From the NCBI RefSeq assembly GCF_007475525.1, contig NZ_CP037899.1, forward strand, positions 310,001 to 374,000: a stretch of DNA of 64,000 bases. The letters are read 5' to 3'. This document shows positions 56,151 to 64,000 of this stretch, piece after piece. The notes under the pieces are model-generated. The model was not told where the DNA came from. It made no database searches and saw only the letters and a list, made by a program, of their open reading frames with translations. Both the position numbers and the translations under genes were made by a program. The stretch is from Methylacidiphilum kamchatkense Kam1. Lineage in GTDB: Bacteria; Verrucomicrobiota; Verrucomicrobiia; Methylacidiphilales; Methylacidiphilaceae. Every line of letters starts with the position of its first letter. Position 1 is the stretch's first letter.

Positions 56151-56785
56151 CAGAAAACGAAAAGAATCCACAAGAGACCGTGACACCGCAACCTGCTCTA
56201 GGGGAAGAATCGAATAGAAAAATACCTAGTTGGTTTTGGCTCCTATCCATTATTATTTTATTAGTGGTATTGTATATCTTGGTATTTGAAACAGGGGGAT
56301 GGCGTTCGACTGTCTTCGATGCCTCTAGCCTATTTTGGGGATATGTACCAAAAGAAAAACCAAAAGAGAAGGTTTTGCAAAAGACTCAACCTGTTACTGC
56401 TGATCCTATGGCCATTGGGCAGGAGCAGTACCAAGCCATGTGTGCAGCCTGTCATCAGCCAAGTGGTATGGGTATGGCTGGGCAATATCCTCCGCTGGCA
56501 AATTCGGAGTATGTCATTGGGAGTAAGGCAAGATTGGCGGCCATATTGTTAAACGGTCTTTCTGGAGAGCTTAAGATCAATGGACAGAATTATAATGGGG
56601 TAATGCCAGGATGGAAAACTGCCTTAAACGATGAAAAGCTTGCCGCCATTATGACGTATATTCGCAATTCTTGGGGCAATCATGGAGATAAGGTGGAGGC
56701 CAGTGAAGTCAAACAGTTCAGAGAAAAATATGGGAAAAAAGAGGGAGCGTGGAAGACAAGTGAGTTATCCACCCTTGGAGAATAG
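56147..56785 (+). CDS. Membrane-anchored cytochrome c
   Basis: A 212-residue protein: one membrane helix (WFWLLSIIILLVVLYILVF), then the haem motif CAACHQPSGMGMAGQYPPLA and LLNGLSGELKINGQNYNGVM, with VMPGW giving the distal Met. It has the single-haem half of a CcoP-like or coxB-fused cytochrome. The 4-bp ATGA overlap with the CcoO-like gene implies coupling. It is a candidate donor to CuA of subunit II (inference). Confidence 0.78.
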   Translation: MTENEKNPQETVTPQPALGEESNRKIPSWFWLLSIIILLVVLYILVFETGGWRSTVFDASSLFWGYVPKEKPKEKVLQKTQPVTADPMAIGQEQYQAMCAACHQPSGMGMAGQYPPLANSEYVIGSKARLAAILLNGLSGELKINGQNYNGVMPGWKTALNDEKLAAIMTYIRNSWGNHGDKVEASEVKQFREKYGKKEGAWKTSELSTLGE

Positions 56786-56919
56786 AAAGCAGAAAAAATC
56801 GCATTGAATTTTAAATCAAATCAATTTTATTAATAAGAAAAAGCACGCATTTTGTGGATTGCTTAAAAAGAGAAAATGAATAGTGTATACATGTTATAAC
56901 AATTAATGGGAGAACGCGT

Positions 56920-58767
56920 ATGGATTCTGAAATGTCTATGACTTCTCAGGCAGCACATGGTCATCATGAAGGCCATGAAGAAATCTCTTGGATAAGGAAG
57001 TATGTTTTTTCTACCGATCATAAAATGATCGGTTACCAATACATGGTGACCTCTCTGTTTGTCGCCCTTTTTGCCTTTTTCTTGATGGTGTTGATGCGCT
57101 GGCAACTTTCTTTTCCTGGAAAACCGATTCCTATTTTTGGGCCTATTCTTGAAAAATTGTTAGGCTCATCAATGGCTCCAGGTGGGGTGATGACACCTCA
57201 GTTGTATAACTCGTTTGGGGCGATGCACGGTACCATGATGATATTTATGGCGTTGGTGCCAGCGCTTTTTGCTGGATTTGGCAATTTTGTGGTTCCCTTA
57301 CAGATTGGAGCACCCGATATGGCCTTTCCCCGGCTGAATATGGCCAGTTTCTGGCTGTTTTTTGTGGGGGTGCTCATTATGATGGTCAGTTTTTTTGTTC
57401 CTGGAGGAGCAGCGAAATCGGGATGGACTTCATATACGCCACTGGCTGATTTTGCTGACATGGGGCCGGGTTTTCACCCCATTTTTAATGGCCAAACCCT
57501 TTGGCTTATCGGTATGGCCTTTAATATCACGGGAAGTCTGCTGGGCTCAGTGAATATCATTACCACCATCATTCAGTTAAGAACAAAAGGGCTCAGCTGG
57601 ATGCGTCTGCCTGTTTTTGTGTGGAGTGAATTAGTCACAGCCTTTTTGTTGCTCCTTGCTTTCCCACCATTAGAATCGGCAGCGATCATGCAGCTAATGG
57701 ATAGGCTTTTTGGAACAAGCTTCTTTTCTCCTGAAGGATTAATTATAAATGGCAAGCATGCGGATATTAGTGGGGGAGGTTCCTCGATTCTGTGGCAGCA
57801 TCTTTTCTGGTTTTTGGGGCATCCTGAAGTCTATGTTCAGATTCTTCCTACCATGGGAATTGTGGGTGAGATCTTTGCGAACAATACCAGAAAACCGCTT
57901 TGGAGTTATAAGGTATTCGTTTATTCGCTTTTGGCTATTGGCTTTTTATCGATGATTGTTTGGGCCCATCATATGTATATGACGGGCATGGGACAGGCAG
58001 TAACATCGTTCTTCCAGATCTTTACAACCATCATCTCCATTCCTTCGGTTCTTTTAGGAACGGTCTTGCTTCTTTCACTCTGGGGAGCTTCTATCCGCTT
58101 TAATGTCCCGATGCTTTTTGCCCTTGCCTGGCTACCAATGTTTGGCATAGGAGGATTAACGGGTTTGCCCCTAGGATGGACAGCTTCCGATGTGGTCCTG
58201 CATGATACTTATTATGTGATCGGACATTTCCATTACATGATGGCACCAGCATCCCTGCTTGCTCTCTTTGCGGGTATTTACTACTGGTTCCCAAAGGCTA
58301 CGGGCAGATATATGAATGAATTTCTTGGTAAAATTCATTTTTGGCCCACGTTTATATTTTTCAATGGCATCTTTTTCCCAATGCTTGTGCAGGGGTTTGC
58401 GGGCGTTCATAGAAGATGGTATGACGGAGGTGCGGGCTGGCAGATGGCTCAAAATGTCTTGTGGTTGAATCAGGTGATGAGTTTTTCTGCCTGGGCTCTA
58501 GCGATTGCTCAAATTCCCTTTATTATTAACTTTTTCTGGAGTTTGTTTGCAGGCAAAAAGGTAACCGATGATAATCCCTGGCAAGCAACAACCCTTGAAT
58601 GGGCAACTCCCACGCCTCCAGGACATGGAAATTTTCTACATCCTGTAGCGGTTTATAGGGATCCTTACGAGTATAGTGTCCCGGGATACAAACAGGATTA
58701 TTTACCGCAATGGGAACCGGACGAAAGACTAAGTAAAGAAGGAAAATTGTCCCAGGTTCCTTTTTGA
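56920..58767 (+). CDS. ctaD: aa3-type cytochrome c oxidase subunit I
   Basis: A 615-residue subunit that reduces oxygen at haem a3-CuB. Core ligands are visible: the first haem a His in YNSFGAMHGTMMIFMALVPA, the CuB His/Tyr pair in WFLGHPEVYVQILP, CuB HH in WAHHMYMTGMGQA, and haem a3/a His in HDTYYVIGHFHYMMAPAS. The GHPEVY glutamate marks A1-type proton uptake. About 12 helices. The His-rich cytoplasmic start (AAHGHHEGHEE) is unusual. It is separated from the cytochrome gene by 134 bp, so it may have its own promoter. Confidence 0.95.
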   Translation: MDSEMSMTSQAAHGHHEGHEEISWIRKYVFSTDHKMIGYQYMVTSLFVALFAFFLMVLMRWQLSFPGKPIPIFGPILEKLLGSSMAPGGVMTPQLYNSFGAMHGTMMIFMALVPALFAGFGNFVVPLQIGAPDMAFPRLNMASFWLFFVGVLIMMVSFFVPGGAAKSGWTSYTPLADFADMGPGFHPIFNGQTLWLIGMAFNITGSLLGSVNIITTIIQLRTKGLSWMRLPVFVWSELVTAFLLLLAFPPLESAAIMQLMDRLFGTSFFSPEGLIINGKHADISGGGSSILWQHLFWFLGHPEVYVQILPTMGIVGEIFANNTRKPLWSYKVFVYSLLAIGFLSMIVWAHHMYMTGMGQAVTSFFQIFTTIISIPSVLLGTVLLLSLWGASIRFNVPMLFALAWLPMFGIGGLTGLPLGWTASDVVLHDTYYVIGHFHYMMAPASLLALFAGIYYWFPKATGRYMNEFLGKIHFWPTFIFFNGIFFPMLVQGFAGVHRRWYDGGAGWQMAQNVLWLNQVMSFSAWALAIAQIPFIINFFWSLFAGKKVTDDNPWQATTLEWATPTPPGHGNFLHPVAVYRDPYEYSVPGYKQDYLPQWEPDERLSKEGKLSQVPF

Positions 58768-58816
58768 AAGCAAAAAACATATATAAGAAAGAAAAGAAAG
58801 AGGAGAGGTTTTTAAC

Positions 58817-59608
58817 ATGGAGATCCCTTATACAGTGACTGCAAGACCGGATACCGGTCTTTATAATGCAAAGGTCGGTATTTGGTTGTTTTTAGCTTCT
58901 GAGGTTATGCTTTTTGGAGGCCTTTTTTCAGCCTATATTTTTCTTCGGCTAGGTGCTACCCATTGGCCGCATCACATCCTTAATGTTCCAATGGGGCTCT
59001 TTAATACCATGGTGCTTATTAGTTCGAGTATCACCATGGTTATGGCATGGAGTTCCTTAAAGATGCGGCAATTTTCTAGTTATAGAAAATGGCTCGGGAT
59101 CACTCTTTTTTGTGGGGTGTTGTTTCTCAGCGTTAAATCTGTTGAATATAAAGATAAGTTCCATCATTACGGAATCATCTTGAATAGTGGACAGGAAATT
59201 ACAGGCCATTTGGCAATGACAGAAGAGGAAGCCATCCATTCCGATGTATTAAAAATTAAGCCTGATCCTGAAAATGCCGGAGATTTTCTTTTTCAATTAA
59301 AATCCATTTTTTCTAAACCTGAGGGAGAAGAAAAAGTCCTAGAGATCCCTAAAAAGGAAATTCGCTGGTGGTCTAATTTCGTTCCAAAGTATAACACTTA
59401 TCTGGCCACCTATTTTACGATGACTGGGATTCATGCGCTTCATATTTTAGGCGGTTTACTAGTCTTGGGTTATTTTTGGGGACCAGGAGCAGCCTTATAT
59501 AGAACAAATCCAGAACATTTAGCCAATAGGGTCGAAGTAGCAGGGCTTTTCTGGCATTTTGTCGATCTAGTGTGGATCTTTCTTTTCCCAACACTCTACC
59601 TGTTTTAA
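58817..59608 (+). CDS. ctaE: Cytochrome c oxidase subunit III
   Basis: A 263-residue membrane protein: KVGIWLFLASEVMLFGGLFS opens it, STYFTMTGIHALHILG-like TYFTMTGIHALHILGGLLV is near residue 200, and EVAGLFWHFVDLVWIFLFP ends it, all subunit III landmarks. Between the third and next helices there is an insertion of about 80 mostly hydrophilic residues (GHLAMTEEEAIHSDVLKIK, KEIRWWSNFVPKYNTY), absent from typical subunits. It supports proton uptake and stability of subunit I. Confidence 0.9.
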   Translation: MEIPYTVTARPDTGLYNAKVGIWLFLASEVMLFGGLFSAYIFLRLGATHWPHHILNVPMGLFNTMVLISSSITMVMAWSSLKMRQFSSYRKWLGITLFCGVLFLSVKSVEYKDKFHHYGIILNSGQEITGHLAMTEEEAIHSDVLKIKPDPENAGDFLFQLKSIFSKPEGEEKVLEIPKKEIRWWSNFVPKYNTYLATYFTMTGIHALHILGGLLVLGYFWGPGAALYRTNPEHLANRVEVAGLFWHFVDLVWIFLFPTLYLF

Positions 59609-59644
59609 TGAGGATTACCGGTTTATATAAAGGAGAAGGATACA

Positions 59645-59941
59645 ATGAGTGAAGAAATTCATACGGAAAAAAAGAGAATTAAGTCTTATTTTGTCGTGTT
59701 TGGATTTTTGGTAATTCTAGCTTTGGTCAATGTCGCCGTTTCATATCTTCATTTAGGGGGAATGAATATTGCTGCAGGATTAGTCATTGCTGGCGTACAG
59801 GCATTGTTGGCTTTAGGGATCTTAATGCATATTTTCTGGGAGAAAAAGACTATCCATCATCTTATCGGCCTTGCGATCCTCTTCGTTTTGGCTTTATTAT
59901 TATTATTAGTAGCTTCTTATTTTGATTCTATAGGAAAATAA
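59645..59941 (+). CDS. ctaF: Cytochrome c oxidase subunit IV
   Basis: A 98-residue protein with three membrane helices (YFVVFGFLVILALVNVAVSY, GVQALLALGILMHIFWEKKT, LIGLAILFVLALLLLLVASY). The layout matches bacterial small subunit IV (CtaF/CoxD) and it follows subunit III by 36 bp, preceded by a good GAAGGA ribosome-binding sequence. Confidence 0.85.
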   Translation: MSEEIHTEKKRIKSYFVVFGFLVILALVNVAVSYLHLGGMNIAAGLVIAGVQALLALGILMHIFWEKKTIHHLIGLAILFVLALLLLLVASYFDSIGK

Positions 59942-59956
59942 AAAAAGGAAAAAGAT

Positions 59957-60163
59957 ATGTCCCTTCGACAATTCCACTTGGTGTTTATAACGCTAGCCAC
60001 ACTTTTGTTCCTCATGTTTGGAGCTTGGTCTATATACAGCTATATACAAAGTCATGAGCTCTTGTATGTATGGTTGGGAGTAGGGTCTTTTCTGTTTGGC
60101 ATTTTGGCTGTTATCTATGGGATATGGTTCCTCTTAAAGATGAAGAAAATGAAAATTTATTAA
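59957..60163 (+). CDS. Two-helix membrane protein of the oxidase operon
   Basis: A 68-residue protein with two membrane helices (VFITLATLLFLMFGAWSIY; LGVGSFLFGILAVIYGIWFL) and a basic end. It lies 15 bp after ctaF, with a GGAAAAAG site ahead of the ATG. No family recognised. It is probably an oxidase assembly or small subunit. Confidence 0.6.
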   Translation: MSLRQFHLVFITLATLLFLMFGAWSIYSYIQSHELLYVWLGVGSFLFGILAVIYGIWFLLKMKKMKIY

Positions 60164-60168
60164 ACCTG

Positions 60169-60297
60169 ATGAAAATACACTACCAGAATAGGAAAAATAA
60201 GAAAAATAAGAAAAACTATCTCTTAGCCTCTACTGCTGTTGTCCTTTTTTGCTTTATTTTCAATCACTGGGTAATGATCAAAAAATATTTTCCATGA
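60169..60297 (+). CDS. Tiny single-helix membrane protein
   Basis: A 42-residue frame with a basic start (NRKNKKNKKN) and one membrane helix (YLLASTAVVLFCFIFNHWV). Its TGA overlaps the ATG of the next frame (ATGA, 60294-60297), which supports translation. No family recognised; confidence is limited by size. Confidence 0.45.
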   Translation: MKIHYQNRKNKKNKKNYLLASTAVVLFCFIFNHWVMIKKYFP

Positions 60298-60491
60298 CAG
60301 GGGTAACGAGGGGTTTTGAAAAAGAGGATTGGGCTGGATTCTTTCTGGTAACTATTGTTTTTGTTGTGTGGGCAGCTCTTGGGGTTTTTATTTACTATCT
60401 TTTTAGAAAATCAAAAGCGCCTCCTCCCGATTACGCTGAATTCTTGGATCTACAAGAAGACAATGAAGAAGAAAGAATGTGGAAAAATTAA
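60294..60491 (+). CDS. Small membrane protein of the oxidase operon
   Basis: A 65-residue protein starting at the ATGA overlap with the preceding tiny gene. One membrane helix (AGFFLVTIVFVVWAALGVFI), then a proline-containing acidic tail (KAPPPDYAEFLDLQEDNEEE). It resembles the small CcoQ/CoxD-like subunits in layout only; I cannot assign it. Confidence 0.55.
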   Translation: MTGVTRGFEKEDWAGFFLVTIVFVVWAALGVFIYYLFRKSKAPPPDYAEFLDLQEDNEEERMWKN

Positions 60492-60557
60492 AAAATATAA
60501 AAAGCCATTTTTGGGTGTAACAGGAAAAAATAAGCAAACTTAACGAGGAGTTGTCGA

Positions 60558-60842
60558 ATGAAATGCGGGATTTTTGGATCTGTAGGGTTACTGTTAGCTC
60601 TTACTATAGACAAAGCTTTTTCTTGTGGCATTTGCTCAGTTCCCAACTCTCCAGCGACGAAAGGGATGTTACCAGCAGTCCTTTTTCTCCTAGGGTTATT
60701 GGGGTTAGTCTTTGGACTTTTCATTTCGTTTTTTATAAAAATGAATAGAAAAGAAGCGGCTTTGGAGCGAGAAAGACAAGCTGAAGATGCCACTAAACCT
60801 CAAGAAACAAGCCCTCAGTTTAGTGTTGAACGCGGAATATAG
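60558..60842 (+). CDS. Small Cys-containing membrane protein of the oxidase operon
   Basis: A 94-residue protein: signal-like start (IFGSVGLLLALTIDKAFS), CGICSVPNS with a CxxC pair near residue 23, then one membrane helix (LPAVLFLLGLLGLVFGLFIS) and a charged tail. An AACGAGGAG site precedes the ATG. The CxxC could be in copper handling for CuA, since subunit II follows by 9 bp (inference). Confidence 0.6.
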   Translation: MKCGIFGSVGLLLALTIDKAFSCGICSVPNSPATKGMLPAVLFLLGLLGLVFGLFISFFIKMNRKEAALERERQAEDATKPQETSPQFSVERGI

Positions 60843-60851
60843 AAAGGAATT

Positions 60852-61646
60852 ATGATCGCACTTTTGTTGGAACTTACAGGTATTTCACCAAATGCTGCTG
60901 AACATGGACACCAAGTAGATCAATTCATGGAGTTGATCTTATGGTTTATGCTTATTCTTTTTGTTATTTGGTCTTCGTTTTTTGTTTATTCTTTGGTGAA
61001 GTTTAGCAGCAAAAAGCATCCCAAAGCCAGTTATGAAGGGTTGAAAGCCGATTGGCCGAAGCATTTGGAATGGGGTGTCATTTTTGTTGAGATGGTTTTA
61101 CTCTTTGGCTTTTCCATTCCACTATGGGGAAAACGGGTTTTGAATCCACCATCGGTTGCTGAGGCGATTGTAGTGGAGGCGATTGCTCAACAATTTGGAT
61201 GGCTTTTCCATTATCCTGGAGCTGATGGTAAGCTGGGGAAGCGGGATAATTTTCTTATTGATCCAATGAATCCCATAGGCCTCGATAAAAATGATCCGGC
61301 AGCTAAAGATGATATTGTTACAATGAACGAAATGCATGTACCTGTGGGAAAACCTTTACTGGTTCAGATTGGTTCGAAGGATGTGGTCCATAATTTCTAT
61401 ATTATTCAAATGCGAATTCAGAGAGATGCGATCCCTGGATTGACTATACCACTGTGGTTTACTCCCATCAAAACGGGAAGATTTGAGATCGCCTGTGGTC
61501 AACTTTGTGGAGTCGGCCATTTTGCCATGAAAGGCTATCTTGTAGTTGAGTCTCAGGAGGAGTATAATAACTGGCTCAAACAGATGGCAGAAATGAATGC
61601 AGAGTCTAACAATCATGCTCAACCTTCTGTAGCGGCTAAAAACTGA
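60852..61646 (+). CDS. ctaC: Cytochrome c oxidase subunit II (CuA)
   Basis: A 264-residue subunit that takes electrons from cytochrome c. Two N-terminal membrane helices (FMELILWFMLILFVIWSSFF; WGVIFVEMVLLFGFSIPLWG), then the cupredoxin domain: VEAIAQQFGWLFHYPGADGK, SKDVVHNFYIIQMR, and the CuA site IACGQLCGVGHFAMKGYLVV (Cys-x3-Cys-x3-His-x2-Met). The common Glu before the second Cys is Gln here. Placing it last, after subunits I, III and IV, is unusual; most operons start with it. There is no C-terminal haem domain. Confidence 0.93.
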   Translation: MIALLLELTGISPNAAEHGHQVDQFMELILWFMLILFVIWSSFFVYSLVKFSSKKHPKASYEGLKADWPKHLEWGVIFVEMVLLFGFSIPLWGKRVLNPPSVAEAIVVEAIAQQFGWLFHYPGADGKLGKRDNFLIDPMNPIGLDKNDPAAKDDIVTMNEMHVPVGKPLLVQIGSKDVVHNFYIIQMRIQRDAIPGLTIPLWFTPIKTGRFEIACGQLCGVGHFAMKGYLVVESQEEYNNWLKQMAEMNAESNNHAQPSVAAKN

Positions 61647-61726
61647 TCAATTCGAATTCATGTTGGCCTACGGCTCCTCTCATATAGTTAATTCTAAAGC
61701 CGACTCGAAACGAATTTCTAGAGAAG

Positions 61727-62176
61727 ATGGATTATGATCCTTTCGATTTAACACAACATCCCCCAAGAAGTCCAAGAGTTCGATTAGGCGGGTTCGTACT
61801 GCTCCCTAGAGTGATTGATAAAGGGAGAGCATTGCTCAAAGGAAAGATTGGAGAGTATAAGTTCAATTGTCCAATGGATCAAAAGCTCTTTTCTTTCCTT
61901 CAGATTAATGAAAAACAGTTTTTGGAGATTCTCTCTAAAACTTCATCTGATAAAGAAGTTTTGAGAGAAATTTTAAAAATATCTCCTCCTTCACTAGCTT
62001 CTTGGCAAATTGAAAACTGGTCTAGTTTTCTGCAGCAAAGCGGCCCTTCAGATCTTGAATCAAAAAAATTTTTTGTATCCTCTCTTGAGCAAATTGCTCC
62101 TGAGCGAGAGGATATAGTCAGTTGGTTTGATCTTTTGGATCTAGACGATTATGTCAGCTTTGGAGGAAAGCCTTAA
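61727..62176 (+). CDS. DUF5069-family protein
   Basis: A 149-residue soluble protein. DLTQHPPRSPRVRLGGFVLL followed by PRVIDKGRALLKGKIGEY is the diagnostic start of DUF5069, common in Verrucomicrobia. Function unknown. It lies 80 bp after subunit II on the same strand. Confidence 0.75.
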   Translation: MDYDPFDLTQHPPRSPRVRLGGFVLLPRVIDKGRALLKGKIGEYKFNCPMDQKLFSFLQINEKQFLEILSKTSSDKEVLREILKISPPSLASWQIENWSSFLQQSGPSDLESKKFFVSSLEQIAPEREDIVSWFDLLDLDDYVSFGGKP

Positions 62177-62270
62177 TTCTGAACAAGAAAAGCGTTCCAC
62201 CGGTTTCATTAAGGATACGCAAAATAAATTCGACTAGAGCCTTTGCCAAAGTAGTTTATAAGATTCCCTA

Positions 62271-63002
62271 TCAATCGGCTTGTTGCCTTGCTTCCTCTAA
62301 AGAATTTCTTATAACATTGACTAAGGGTTCTAATTTAGCATGATTAAAATTGAAATTTTTATCGGATTCTTCCAGATAATAACGTAACGATTTATTAGGA
62401 TCTTTTGGATATGTAGAAGCTATAAAACATTGTACATAGGCCTTATCTTTTTGTTCTATTGACCAAGTTTCAAAAGTATTAGTACATTTGGCATATTTTC
62501 TTATACACTCATCAATTTCTGGATTCTTTTCTTTCAATACGCTATAACAAAGAGTTTCCAGTGCGCCTTTTTCATTGCAGTTCGGCAGGAGGTGAATTTT
62601 TACAGCTGGATATCCTTCATTAGAAGCAATTTCACAGCAACTCTGCGGAAAATTTAAACTTTTTTTTTTAATTCCGACACTCAGTTGGCCTACAATATTT
62701 TTTAAAGTCTTATTCGGATCTGGTCCTGCATCTGCAATAAGCAATATAAGATGGGGCTTTTTATTGATAAGAAAATTCGCAACGCCGGCATCAAATTTTG
62801 TAGGAAAATTATTTATACCACCTGCACTCCATACTTCATATTCATTGATCTGGTTATACTGTCCTAATTTTTCCAGAAACACTTTGTCTGCCTTTCCTTC
62901 GCAAATAATAAGAACATCTTTTTCTGTGAGAGGGATATTTTTTCGATTCTCCGAATTATTCACTTTACTAGTAAATAGGGGATTATCTTTTGCTTTACTC
63001 AT
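62271..63002 (-). CDS. TOPRIM-like protein (DUF3226/OLD-nuclease type)
   Basis: A 243-residue protein. VLIICEGKADKVFLEKLG carries the TOPRIM Glu and the K-x-D helix; HLILLIADAGPDPNKT carries the Asp pair (D-x3-D), as in DUF3226 and OLD/AriB-like nucleases. The C-terminal half (KAYVQCFIASTYPKDPNKS) is conserved-looking but unassigned. It overlaps the AAA ATPase upstream by 4 bp (ATGA, 62999-63002), so the two are coupled. AAA plus TOPRIM pairs often form defence systems, in which the nuclease is released to stop the infected cell (inference). Confidence 0.7.
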   Translation of the reverse strand: MSKAKDNPLFTSKVNNSENRKNIPLTEKDVLIICEGKADKVFLEKLGQYNQINEYEVWSAGGINNFPTKFDAGVANFLINKKPHLILLIADAGPDPNKTLKNIVGQLSVGIKKKSLNFPQSCCEIASNEGYPAVKIHLLPNCNEKGALETLCYSVLKEKNPEIDECIRKYAKCTNTFETWSIEQKDKAYVQCFIASTYPKDPNKSLRYYLEESDKNFNFNHAKLEPLVNVIRNSLEEARQQAD

Positions 63003-64000
63003 CGTATTTCTAGCCGAGATCTGATGGCTGATTCAGCAAATTCTCCAGGTATTACGGATGCCGAAAACCTATTAGTTTTAGCGTCCTTTTTTGCATGAAT
63101 AATTGTAAATTCAGTTTCTTTTGCGGATTCCTTCATGACATCGACAAAACTTTCAAGGCATTCGTAGCTGTGAGTTGTTGCAAAAACCTGTATTTGTCTT
63201 TGAGTGGTAAACTTGTTTAACAATCGCCAGAAACTCTTCATTCTGCTCCAGTGAATACCATTTTCTATTTCATCAACCAGAATGATCCCTTGTGAGAATC
63301 TAGAATCGGAAGCTATGAGAAAAATAGTAAGTGATTTGTGAGTACCAGAAGAATAAAGGGTCGAGGGAATTATTAAATCTTGACCCTCTATCTCAAAGAA
63401 AACAGCTCCTCTTGGAAAGTCTGGGGGTATCAATGGAAAAATATCTTTGATTTCAGGATATTCTTTTTTAAAAGCATCTAAAAAAACGCTCTCTTCTTTT
63501 TTTTCTTTAAGAGACGACAAAATTTTGGCAGACTCGGATGGATCATAAGTGACTGAGGAGCCAAAAAAGAATGTATAGGGCACAATTTCTTTGACCCCTT
63601 CTTGAATCATATCAGTATCAGTAAATCCCATCCAGTTTATTTCTTCAGTTTTATTATCTTCTTGGATATGCAATTCTAACCGAGGAAATACATGATCCGG
63701 ATTGTACACTTTCCTCACCTTAAGATTTTCAGGAGTATTTGGGGTAGAAATAGCATGTTCTTGAAAAGCAGCTGCATAGGGAAGAATGCTGGAATCAGGT
63801 GAAGGGTAAAATTTCAGCTCTACCCTCCAGTAAGCCGAATTTTTTTTATTAACCAGAAAAACAATATTAGAACTCGGGTCATTAAAATAGCGTTTTACAG
63901 AACTGGCAAAATAATCTTTTTGTAAGAATGATGGAGGAATGCGTTGCGGTGTTAACCACTCTATTGCTCTTGGGTTAGGCTTACAAGCAATATAAATAGC
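62999..64000 (-). CDS. AAA ATPase (AAA_21/15-like), partial at window end
   Basis: The C-terminal third of an ABC-type ATPase. FRLELHIQED-like and FFFGSSVTYDPSESAKI precede TLYSSGTHKSLTIFLIASD (signature-like S-S-G-T-H-K-S), the Walker B IILVDEIENGIHWSRM and the switch His in VFATTHSYECLESF. The apparent GTG start at 63718 is internal: the same frame reads without a stop to base 64000 (VNKKNSAYWRVELKFYP). The N-terminus with the Walker A site lies outside. It drives the TOPRIM partner by a 4-bp overlap. Confidence 0.75.
   Translation of the reverse strand, partial: AIYIACKPNPRAIEWLTPQRIPPSFLQKDYFASSVKRYFNDPSSNIVFLVNKKNSAYWRVELKFYPSPDSSILPYAAAFQEHAISTPNTPENLKVRKVYNPDHVFPRLELHIQEDNKTEEINWMGFTDTDMIQEGVKEIVPYTFFFGSSVTYDPSESAKILSSLKEKKEESVFLDAFKKEYPEIKDIFPLIPPDFPRGAVFFEIEGQDLIIPSTLYSSGTHKSLTIFLIASDSRFSQGIILVDEIENGIHWSRMKSFWRLLNKFTTQRQIQVFATTHSYECLESFVDVMKESAKETEFTIIHAKKDAKTNRFSASVIPGEFAESAIRSRLEIR

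Overview
The window is one low-GC bacterial chromosome segment of ordinary, densely packed genes with three tRNA genes and no rRNA or CRISPR array. The gene set points to a verrucomicrobial methanotroph of the Methylacidiphilum type. It has a full alternative complex III (act) operon fused to an aa3 oxidase operon, a long chlamydia/plant-type IspG, a hopanoid radical SAM enzyme (HpnH), a DUF5069 protein, a BBP2-type porin and a methylamine dehydrogenase cluster. The genus is an inference from memory of these families; no database was searched.

Layout. 1-10.5 kb: universal stress protein and Lon-like protease (minus), LysR regulator, radical SAM protein, Slp-type lipoprotein with a Gly/Trp tail, a small CxxC membrane protein with a TonB-like protein, a methyltransferase and glucokinase. 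10.7-15.2 kb (minus): a frameshifted methyltransferase, tRNA-Leu, and a compact mauB-mauE-mauD-mauA-cytochrome c operon. 15.5-23.4 kb: small envelope proteins, the GlgE/maltokinase pair for making alpha-glucan from maltose-1-phosphate, an oxidoreductase and a porin. 23.9-29 kb: a glycosylation cluster (glycosyltransferase, GNAT, deacetylase, PHP-glycosyltransferase). 29-44.6 kb: housekeeping genes (M3 peptidase, ribosome hibernation factor, citramalate synthase, lgt, thrS-infC-rpmI-rplT, dxr-rseP-ispG, tatA, hpnH). 44.6-45.8 kb: tRNA-Pro, a decayed high-GC TnpB relic and a CAU tRNA. 45.9-61.6 kb: the respiratory block actABCDEF, then a small accessory protein, a CcoN-like and CcoO-like module plus a c-type cytochrome, and the aa3 oxidase genes with four tiny membrane ORFs before subunit II. 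61.7-64 kb: DUF5069, then a minus-strand TOPRIM protein/AAA ATPase pair running off the window.

How the genes work together. The respiratory block should carry electrons from quinol through ACIII (pentahaem ActA, Fe-S ActB, NrfD-like ActC and ActF, cytochrome ActE) and membrane cytochromes c to the aa3 oxidase. The mau operon would feed electrons from methylamine oxidation into the cytochrome c pool, apparently through its own cytochrome because no amicyanin gene is present. Dxr and IspG supply isoprenoid precursors, consistent with a hopanoid role for HpnH.

Six genes (a methyltransferase, a CHAP-like protein, the PHP-glycosyltransferase, ispG, actC and the ccoO-like gene) are each broken by a one-base shift in a homopolymer run. 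Changing one base restores a full-length product in every case, and two of the genes are expected to be essential or central. Most are therefore probably sequencing errors, and I annotate them as single genes.
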